A stretch of 64,000 bases of DNA from Pedobacter sp. AJM (GTDB lineage Bacteria > Bacteroidota > Bacteroidia > Sphingobacteriales > Sphingobacteriaceae), in assembly GCF_002197755.1 (NCBI RefSeq), contig NZ_NHOT01000008.1, forward strand, positions 1-64,000, read 5' to 3'. The translations under genes were made by a program, and so were the position numbers. The notes beneath the pieces are model-generated. The model was given only the letters and a program-made list of their open reading frames with translations, made no database searches and was not told where the DNA came from. Positions 55,189 through 61,973 of the stretch are shown here, one piece after another. Positions within the stretch are counted from its first letter, which is position 1, and each line of letters starts with the position of its first letter.

Positions 55189-55584
55189 ATGGCTTTCAAA
55201 GCTAGATTAAATTTTTCGGGCAAGGAGTACGATGTACTTCATTGCGCCTATGCGTTAAACCGTGATGTAGATGCTAAAGGAAGACCCTCTTCCGGAGTTT
55301 ACGGCGGTACCATTGATATTGAGATTGAGTCAACCGAAGACACCTCCATTATCGAAGCGATGGTAAACAACCAGTACAAACCCATTACCGGAACCCTTCT
55401 GATTAAGAAAACGGAAGAAGATGCCAAAATGAAGGAGGTTAATTTCGAAGATGGCTACATTGTCAAGTATTCCGAAGGAATTAACATTGTAGGTGATCAC
55501 CCGATGACGCTTAAATTCCAGATCTCGGCCAGAAAGCTGAAACTCGGAAATGCAGAGCATCTAAACGATTGGCCTAAAGCGTAA
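55189..55584 (+). CDS. tssD: Type VI secretion tube protein (Hcp/TssD), copy 1
   Basis: A 131-residue Hcp-like tube protein of the Bacteroidota T6SSiii type. MAFKARLNFSGKEYDVLHC, NRDVDAKGRPSSGVYGGTI and ARKLKLGNAEHLNDWPK are the marks. Hcp hexamers stack into the inner tube and may carry effectors. It shares about three quarters of its residues with copy 2 (by eye), so the pair arose by duplication or specialization. Confidence 0.92.
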   Translation: MAFKARLNFSGKEYDVLHCAYALNRDVDAKGRPSSGVYGGTIDIEIESTEDTSIIEAMVNNQYKPITGTLLIKKTEEDAKMKEVNFEDGYIVKYSEGINIVGDHPMTLKFQISARKLKLGNAEHLNDWPKA

Positions 55585-55715
55585 AAGAGGTAGAGGATAA
55601 AAAGGTTGAAGGTATAAAGGTTAATTAAACGCCGGATGCTCATGACCATGCTATTCACCACACGCCAGCCGCTAACCACAATTCATTTTTTTAAAAACAT
55701 TTAAAACTTACCAAA

Positions 55716-56111
55716 ATGGCATTTAAGACCAGATTAACATTAGGTTCAAAAGAATTTGATGTATTACAGTGCAGCTTTTCATTAAACAGGGATGTAGACG
55801 CTAAAGGCCGTCCATCATCAGGTGTATACGGTGGTACCATTAACATCGAAATTGAATCAACTGAAGATACTTCAGTCATCGAATCAATGGTGAATAACCA
55901 ATACAAACCACAATCAGGAACGATTGTCTTCAAAAAAGGCGAAGAAGATGCTAAAATGAAAGAACTAACTTTCGAAGATGGCTATATCGTTCAATATAGT
56001 GAAGGTATTGCCGTGAATGACAATACGCCAATGACACTTACTTTCGTGGTATCAGCAAGGAAACTCAAACTGGGTAATGCAGAACACGAAAACGATTGGC
56101 CGAAGGCATAG
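55716..56111 (+). CDS. tssD: Type VI secretion tube protein (Hcp/TssD), copy 2
   Basis: A 131-residue paralogue of the preceding gene with identical length and C-terminal block (KLKLGNAEHENDWPK). The most variable parts relative to copy 1 are residues 8-22 and 95-105, loops that in Hcp face the lumen or the ring interface; this is inference from the general Hcp fold. A terminator-like hairpin follows at 56140. Confidence 0.92.
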   Translation: MAFKTRLTLGSKEFDVLQCSFSLNRDVDAKGRPSSGVYGGTINIEIESTEDTSVIESMVNNQYKPQSGTIVFKKGEEDAKMKELTFEDGYIVQYSEGIAVNDNTPMTLTFVVSARKLKLGNAEHENDWPKA

Positions 56112-56450
56112 TCTGCTTCAGGCAAAAAATAATATAGTTAAAGCGATTGGTATAAACCAGTCGCTTTTCGCTATCCGATTTTATTTATAACAGATTAGTC
56201 CATCTAAATTATTCGTTATTTTGATGTCCCGTCCAGGGACCATCTGAAGTTGATGCTTTCTCATTGCAGTTAACCCTATCTGCGATGGCAAAACATTCAT
56301 ATTTTTAGCGGTTATAAGGTGGACATTAAAGAAGCAACATTTATTTAAACCCGGCACGGTACGTGAATCAAATGAGTTCTTAAAAAGAACACCACATTCC
56401 TTTCTGAATAAAGTTTCAAGTAATTGTTGAACCACTGATTTATCGTCAAT
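56112..56450. other. 339-bp gap between hcp copy 2 and vgrG
   Basis: It contains the terminator-like hairpin at 56140-56169 and no recognisable gene; a minus-strand frame across 56181-56504 has no family resemblance. The vgrG promoter is presumably here, but I could not pick out a clear -7 box. Confidence 0.6.
56140..56169 (+). terminator. Terminator after the Hcp pair
   Basis: AAAGCGATTGGT pairs with ACCAGTCGCTTT (one G-T pair) around a short loop, followed by TTC. Confidence 0.75.
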
Positions 56451-58316
56451 ATGGAAAAGAAACTCCTTGCAGAAATCAATATTGAAGGCAAAGAAATTAC
56501 ACACTTTGCTTCTTTCAGTTTAAAACAGGCTTTTAATGATCATCATCATTTCGAACTTCGTTTTAACCACGACCATATGGGTGCGCCCGGCCTGATCAGT
56601 TTAGATGATAGCCGCGATTTTGTAGGTAAATCCTTAACTGCATCTTTTGGCCATTCGCAGGAAGGCATGCAGCATTTTATAGGGATTGTTGCCAAAGTAG
56701 AACTCTCGCAGAGTCATGGCTACCATGGGGTATTAATTGTAAGCGGCTATAGCCCGACGATTTTAATAGACCGTGGACCAGACCTGGGCTCTTATTTAGA
56801 TAAAGATTTAAATGAGATTGTAAAACTGGCCACCAAAGATACGCCGGCCAACGATTTAAAGGTGGTGGCAAATGCAGACAGAGATACCTCAATCGACTAC
56901 CTCATCCAATATAAAGAAAGCGACTTCGCCTTTCTTAACCGCCTTTCGGCAGAATACCATGAGTGGTTTTTCTATGATGGCAAACAACTCAATTTCGGCA
57001 AGCCCGATGTACAAAACGAAATCTCTTTATTTTACGGGCGGGATGTTCAGGAAATGCAGTATGCCATGGAAATCGGGCCGATCAAAAATAAACGGTTCTC
57101 CTATAGTCCAAATCAGAATGAAATGCTTCAGGGCGAAAGCACTGGAAAAACGGATGGATCGACACCAGATTTATCACATGCCATCAAAGCATCAAACCTT
57201 ACTTACAGCAAAACCTTTAATCAGCCCGCTTTAATCCGGGTAGATAATTCGAACGATATCAAAAAGCTGGTCGAAAATGAGGAAAAGGCCAATACCAGCG
57301 AACTTTTAAAGGTTACCGCCAGAGGCGACAATGCAGAACTGAGCATTGGCAGCATTGCCGAAATTACAATGAGTCTTCGGAAAGAATTGGCATTTACCAC
57401 CGAAAGCTTAGGTAAATTCCTGATCACGAGCATCAATCACCACATCAATGAAAACGGTAAATACCACCATACCTTTGAGGGAAGGATAGCTACCACCGAA
57501 CGTATTCTGGTTAAAAATTTCGAAAAACCACAGCCGGATATGCAACTGGCAGATGTGATTGACAACAATGACCCGCAAGGGCAGGGACGGATTAAAGTAA
57601 GGTTTAAGTGGGAATGTTTAACCAATGATGTTACCGAATGGTTGCGGGTAGTTACGCCAAGTGCCGGAACAGGTGAGCGAGGCAGTAACCGGGGTTATTT
57701 TGCCATTCCTGAGGTCAATGACCAGGTGATGATCGCCTTTGAAGAAGGCAACATCGCCCGTCCGGTGGTGATGGGCAGCGTATACCACAGTTCGAGTGTG
57801 GATAGCAGCCCGCTGATTAAAAATCATCTCAAAAGTATCATCACCAGAAGCGGGCATTTACTGGAATTTGATGATAGCGAGGGCACACAAGGGATTAAGC
57901 TGACCGATATGCACCAAAACATTATCTACATCGATACCAAGGGCAATAACATTACCATAACTGCCCTGGAAAACATGACGCTGAATTGCAAGAATATGCA
58001 GATTAATGTAGGCGAGAATATGGATGTGCAGGTAGGGAAAGATCAAAGTTCTAGTATCGGAAATAACCAAACCATTTCAGTAAGTAAGGATATAAATACC
58101 ACGGCAGGAAATAATTATTCATTAAGTGCTGCAGGAGATATCCAGGAAAATTCCGATCATAGAAAAGAATTTGTTTCCAAAGACTTTGTTCGCCAATCCG
58201 ATACCTCAAATGAACTGGCAAGTGCCATTAGTATCTTTAGTCAGTCTGAAAATATGACCTTACAAAGTGGTAAAACGGTAGAAGTAAACAGTGCAGAAAA
58301 ATCCAAAATGTTTTAA
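56451..58316 (+). CDS. vgrG: VgrG spike protein (TssI)
   Basis: A 621-residue VgrG of the Bacteroidota type. The gp27-like base covers about residues 1-340 (FASFSLKQAFNDHHHFELRF, DSIDYLIQYKESDFAFLNRLSAEYHEWFFYDG in part). The gp5-like OB domain is near 370-450 (DNNDPQGQGRIKVRF, GYFAIPEVNDQVMIAFEEGNIARPVVMGSVYHS). A C-terminal beta-helix needle (NITITALENMTLNCKNMQI and QSSSIGNNQTISVSKDI repeats) follows. It forms the spike at the end of the Hcp tube. No enzymatic C-terminal extension is seen, so effectors are expected as separate proteins. Confidence 0.93.
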   Translation: MEKKLLAEINIEGKEITHFASFSLKQAFNDHHHFELRFNHDHMGAPGLISLDDSRDFVGKSLTASFGHSQEGMQHFIGIVAKVELSQSHGYHGVLIVSGYSPTILIDRGPDLGSYLDKDLNEIVKLATKDTPANDLKVVANADRDTSIDYLIQYKESDFAFLNRLSAEYHEWFFYDGKQLNFGKPDVQNEISLFYGRDVQEMQYAMEIGPIKNKRFSYSPNQNEMLQGESTGKTDGSTPDLSHAIKASNLTYSKTFNQPALIRVDNSNDIKKLVENEEKANTSELLKVTARGDNAELSIGSIAEITMSLRKELAFTTESLGKFLITSINHHINENGKYHHTFEGRIATTERILVKNFEKPQPDMQLADVIDNNDPQGQGRIKVRFKWECLTNDVTEWLRVVTPSAGTGERGSNRGYFAIPEVNDQVMIAFEEGNIARPVVMGSVYHSSSVDSSPLIKNHLKSIITRSGHLLEFDDSEGTQGIKLTDMHQNIIYIDTKGNNITITALENMTLNCKNMQINVGENMDVQVGKDQSSSIGNNQTISVSKDINTTAGNNYSLSAAGDIQENSDHRKEFVSKDFVRQSDTSNELASAISIFSQSENMTLQSGKTVEVNSAEKSKMF

Positions 58317-58318
58317 AC

Positions 58319-58495
58319 ATGGCTATTCAGAAAACCAGTACAAATATGAGCATCCGGGTTAAATCTGCCTATGAGTTAACCGTTACCGGAAATATGCAGA
58401 AAATGGCTGCCAAAGTTAATATTGAGGCAAGGCGGAATAATTTAATATTAGCCAGTAATAAGAAAGTTGTTGGGCAAGGTGGAAAATCAAGTTAA
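58319..58495 (+). CDS. 58-residue basic protein between VgrG and the effector candidate
   Basis: Start ATG at 58319 lies 2 bp after the vgrG stop and the stop lies 2 bp before the next ATG, so it is a tightly packed operon member. The product begins MAIQKTSTNMSIRVKSAYEL and ends KKVVGQGGKSS. Residues about 15-45 (VTGNMQKMAAKVNIEARRNN) resemble the strand pattern of a VgrG needle repeat. It may be a needle extension or an effector adaptor. It carries a net positive charge. I know of no named family. Confidence 0.65.
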   Translation: MAIQKTSTNMSIRVKSAYELTVTGNMQKMAAKVNIEARRNNLILASNKKVVGQGGKSS

Positions 58496-58497
58496 AC

Positions 58498-59418
58498 ATG
58501 GCGAACGTAAAATTTGGAAATTATAGTCCATCGGAAGAACCTAAAGATTCGGTTCAGTATGTGTATTACACCCGGGAAGGCGAATATCTTGGCGGCATAG
58601 CCGGAAGTGCTAAAATTTATATCACTACGAAAGAAAAATACGATCAGGCCAGTGCAGCAAAGAATTTTGAAACTGTAAACGACGAAACGCAATTGCTAAA
58701 ATATAATGAAAAAGCAATTATGCATGGTGATTTTCGCTATATCGCTTATGTGGTTAGTCATGAATCTGGCGATGAGGATATTAAGGAGTTAAGATGTGTG
58801 GCTTTTGCAAGTTATAACCGCTCGGTTTCTAAAAAGAAAACCTGGCGGGAACTGCTGGCATCCAGCTATTCTTCTGTACCTAATAAAAAAGAACTTCCGG
58901 ATAAGAATGAAAATAAATCTAAACTGGCCAGGTATGCTGTAATTGATGTTTTACGTGGAATCGAAGACCTTACTGATGGTGCTGAGTTCTGGGATGGAAC
59001 TGACTTTTTAGCCTGGGGAAATTCTGAACAAAATCCATATAATAAACTTGGCCAGAATAAATTTGATGAGTATAAGTTTATCGAAATACCAAAGGGTATC
59101 TATGATGATTTTGTAGCTGCTCAGGGTACAACAACCACAACCTATGGAGATTCAGGTAATCATGATTTGAAAAAAGATGCCGGAACCCATGAACATATAA
59201 AGGTAAAAGACAAAAAAGGAAATGAAAAATCGAAGATACGTTATTCAATTCCCGCGGCAGATTTTAACGATCAGGAACACTGGACGAGCGGAAACTTTTA
59301 TTATGAAACCACTGCAAAAACTGCAAACGGTATTTCTGCAACCATCACCGCAGGTAAGAGTATTTTCTGGAAAATAACCCCTACACGTTTAACTTCAGAA
59401 ACACCAGTAACACCATAA
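58498..59418 (+). CDS. Candidate T6SS effector, SleB-like cell-wall hydrolase fold
   Basis: A 306-residue protein without a signal peptide, right after vgrG and the small protein. Residues about 84-110 (YVVSHESGDEDIKELRC then VAFASYNRSV) align by eye with the SleB/cell-wall hydrolase pattern, in which a Glu precedes AVAxVxLNR; Glu89 would be the catalytic residue. A later GAEFWDGTDFLAWG near 165 resembles that family's GAxFF segment. The C-terminal 100 residues are of unknown type. I infer a peptidoglycan-targeting effector delivered by the spike; it could also be a structural tip protein. Confidence 0.5.
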   Translation: MANVKFGNYSPSEEPKDSVQYVYYTREGEYLGGIAGSAKIYITTKEKYDQASAAKNFETVNDETQLLKYNEKAIMHGDFRYIAYVVSHESGDEDIKELRCVAFASYNRSVSKKKTWRELLASSYSSVPNKKELPDKNENKSKLARYAVIDVLRGIEDLTDGAEFWDGTDFLAWGNSEQNPYNKLGQNKFDEYKFIEIPKGIYDDFVAAQGTTTTTYGDSGNHDLKKDAGTHEHIKVKDKKGNEKSKIRYSIPAADFNDQEHWTSGNFYYETTAKTANGISATITAGKSIFWKITPTRLTSETPVTP

Positions 59419-59419
59419 G

Positions 59420-60355
59420 ATGAGTAAACTCGTAAACATATTTATATTTAACATACTCATTGCTTTGAGCTGCGTAGGGCAACAAATTAAAATGCCGACC
59501 ACCCAGTATCGTGCTGTTTTAATTACAAAAACCGTTGTATCAAAATCTCCGAACGCAAATGAACGTAGTGTTAGTAAAATTTTATACACCACCACGCCAT
59601 CTGGTGACGAATATTTTACCTATTTAATAGCAGATGGTTCGGTTTCTGAAGCAACCAGTTATAAATTTATTGACACTAAAAACGGTCTTTTCTTTATTTC
59701 GAATAGGCTGTTTTCAAATCAGGGTGAAACAGATAGCCTGCATATTGCATTTGATGATCGCAAACACATGGTTTTAGTGGGTAAAGCTGATCAATATGTT
59801 TTATTTCCTGCAAACTACAGTACCTTTAAACAGCAGGTCAATCAGAAACATCAGGTTTTGAGTTTGTTGAAATTATTGGAAGATAATATTGGTAATTATC
59901 CAATCGAAAGCCTGCTTCCGTTGATGATGGTTTCCAAACAGGATAAATTTGGGAAGCAGGTTCAACAGGCTAAGATCACTACACCAAGAAGTCAGTCTGA
60001 TGAAATTACAGATACCTGGACGTGCATTTACAATTATAATCAGGCTGGAAAAATCGTTTCTGTTAAAGCTTCTTCAGGTCAGGAGGTGCGTTTTGATAAA
60101 ACGGTAACCTACAACACCGGCGGGATTGCCATTAAAGTGCATCAGAATATAGAAGACCGGCAGATTACGGATCGAAAGATGGCTTTTAATCCTCAACAAA
60201 CTGGCGTAATAAAATGGACAGACCGGGTATTGGAAACAGGTCAGAATGTTCAGACAGACCTGGTCACTACCCTGATGAGAAGAGATATTCAAGCAGTTAA
60301 AAAAGCAAATCTGTCTCAGGCGGAGGTATTAAACTTAGTTAAACAAATGAAGTAA
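59420..60355 (+). CDS. Exported protein of unknown function, possible immunity partner
   Basis: A 311-residue protein with an N-terminal signal peptide (VNIFIFNILIALSCVGQQ). It starts 1 bp after the effector candidate's stop. The mature protein is beta-rich in its first half and includes YNQAGKIVSVKASSGQEVRF, reminiscent of a YD-like strand, and a helical C-terminus (LSQAEVLNLVKQMK). No domain was recognised. Export to the periplasm is what a partner protecting against a cell-wall effector would need. That role is inferred from position only. Confidence 0.5.
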   Translation: MSKLVNIFIFNILIALSCVGQQIKMPTTQYRAVLITKTVVSKSPNANERSVSKILYTTTPSGDEYFTYLIADGSVSEATSYKFIDTKNGLFFISNRLFSNQGETDSLHIAFDDRKHMVLVGKADQYVLFPANYSTFKQQVNQKHQVLSLLKLLEDNIGNYPIESLLPLMMVSKQDKFGKQVQQAKITTPRSQSDEITDTWTCIYNYNQAGKIVSVKASSGQEVRFDKTVTYNTGGIAIKVHQNIEDRQITDRKMAFNPQQTGVIKWTDRVLETGQNVQTDLVTTLMRRDIQAVKKANLSQAEVLNLVKQMK

Positions 60356-60458
60356 ATGAATGAAAGCTTTCCATCTAATATAACGAAAAATATGCATCGT
60401 TAAATTCAGATAGCATTAGTGAGAAAGTTTAAGGATGGTAATTAACATTTTCTAAGTC

Positions 60459-61454
60459 ATGAATTATAAAAGTTTATTATTTGATGATACCCATGTTGTT
60501 CAACAGGAGCAAAAGCCGGCTGAAAAGGTTGAAAAAGGCAATCAACCCATTCAGTTTGACGGGAATTTCGGGCTTGAAAGAAGATTAGGGAAAAATGGAG
60601 AAAAACAACAATATGGCTTAACCATTCTGTTTGAGGAAGACGGCAAATCGAACGAGATTAAATACGAGTTATCTGTAAGTTATCTAGGATTGAGTGATGA
60701 ACATACCTTTTTATATCAAATAGACCGAACCAGCCCGGTTTATATTAATGAAATTATTCCTGATTTACTTGCGGATAAGCTGGCTTATGAGGCAGGGAAA
60801 ATTTTTTATCCACTCGTCGTAGAAACCAGAAAAGATGGGAAATTTTTATCCGTTAAAAATAGTGAAGCGATCAGGAAAAGATGGATAAAGGCTAAAGCAG
60901 GTATTGAGGATTATTTTGAAGGCGTTTATGCAGCCAAATATATCCGTTTGATGGATGAACGTTTGGCTGACGATCATTTTATACAAATTTGTTTCAGGGA
61001 CGATTGGTTTATTCAGACCTATTTTCAGTCGATTTACAAAAACTACCTGAAGGATTTAAGTGTGGAGGGAAATTTATTATTTCCCAACCTCGAACCTGTC
61101 GCATTGGGTTATAAAACAACAGAAACGGTGAGTCCACGTACCAATCATTTTGGTTCAATTATGTTACAGCATGAGGGGTATCTGGAGCAGGATGAAACGC
61201 AACAGGCAACAGGTGGTTATCAGGCCAAATACATCTTAAGTCCGGCTTCAAAAGCTGTACAAATCATCATTGCCGAATGGTGGATTAAAGAAATAAGCAT
61301 GAAAAAGGTAACCTTAAAACTATTTACAATGGATAAACTAGATCATGAAAAATTACCGACAAATATATCGGCATCATCTATAGAAGGTTTAGTGTTTTTA
61401 GATGGCAATAAGACAAACAAAAGTAATAAAGGCTTTTGGAGTAAGTGGTTTTAA
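60459..61454 (+). CDS. Unknown protein of the type VI island
   Basis: A 331-residue cytoplasmic protein without signal or membrane segment. It has a Lys/Glu/Gln-rich N-terminus, a beta-rich half with QPIQFDGNFGLERRLG and NEIKYELSVSYLGLSD, and a middle helical segment with EGVYAAKYIRLMDERLADDH. I do not recognise a family. Its place between the effector candidate and the PAAR-like gene suggests a chaperone, adaptor or structural role, unproven. Confidence 0.5.
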   Translation: MNYKSLLFDDTHVVQQEQKPAEKVEKGNQPIQFDGNFGLERRLGKNGEKQQYGLTILFEEDGKSNEIKYELSVSYLGLSDEHTFLYQIDRTSPVYINEIIPDLLADKLAYEAGKIFYPLVVETRKDGKFLSVKNSEAIRKRWIKAKAGIEDYFEGVYAAKYIRLMDERLADDHFIQICFRDDWFIQTYFQSIYKNYLKDLSVEGNLLFPNLEPVALGYKTTETVSPRTNHFGSIMLQHEGYLEQDETQQATGGYQAKYILSPASKAVQIIIAEWWIKEISMKKVTLKLFTMDKLDHEKLPTNISASSIEGLVFLDGNKTNKSNKGFWSKWF

Positions 61455-61475
61455 GCAACAAAAAATAAGAATGTT

Positions 61476-61952
61476 ATGGCTGAAAAACATATTGTAGTAC
61501 AGGGTGCAGTGTGCATGTGCAACTTTGGTACAGCTCCGGATAAGTTAAAAGTTTTAACCAATCAGAAAGATTATGCAAATGATGATCAGGGAAGCAAAAA
61601 ACCGATAGCTACGGATAAAGATATCGGTACAACTTTTGAAAAAAATATGTTTGGTTCCTGCTCAAAAATGTATAATAAACCCTGTACGGCCTCGGTAACG
61701 AAGTGGTCTGGCTTTTATGAAGAAACTATGCTATCCAATGGTGGAAAAATTCTGCTGGAAGATAGCAAGGCAACCTGTCCTATTGGTGGTACCGATTGCA
61801 TAAAAATTATCAAGCATGGGCAAACGGCAGAGCCGACCGCTCAAAATTTTGAAAACGTTAACGATGAAGTACAGAAAGCGCTTAACCCCATGATCGCACC
61901 CCGGGATCTGCAGGAAACGGATGAGGTAAATGATGGCGTTATTGACGGTTAA
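61476..61952 (+). CDS. DUF4280 PAAR-like tip protein
   Basis: A 158-residue protein of the DUF4280/PAAR-like family. It begins MAEKHIVVQGAVCMCNFGT and has a Cys-rich core (CMC, GSCSKMYNKPC, TCPIGGTDC) that could bind metal at the apex of a VgrG spike. The LEDSKATCPIGGTDCIKI segment is the family mark. It lies 21 bp before the large OmpA-domain gene. PAAR-like proteins sharpen the spike and carry effectors. Confidence 0.88.
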   Translation: MAEKHIVVQGAVCMCNFGTAPDKLKVLTNQKDYANDDQGSKKPIATDKDIGTTFEKNMFGSCSKMYNKPCTASVTKWSGFYEETMLSNGGKILLEDSKATCPIGGTDCIKIIKHGQTAEPTAQNFENVNDEVQKALNPMIAPRDLQETDEVNDGVIDG

Positions 61953-61973
61953 TTACGATCAGGCTAAAAAAAG

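Noticed and set aside
56181..56504. Minus-strand 107-codon frame
   Set aside because: It overlaps the vgrG start antisense and has no family resemblance.
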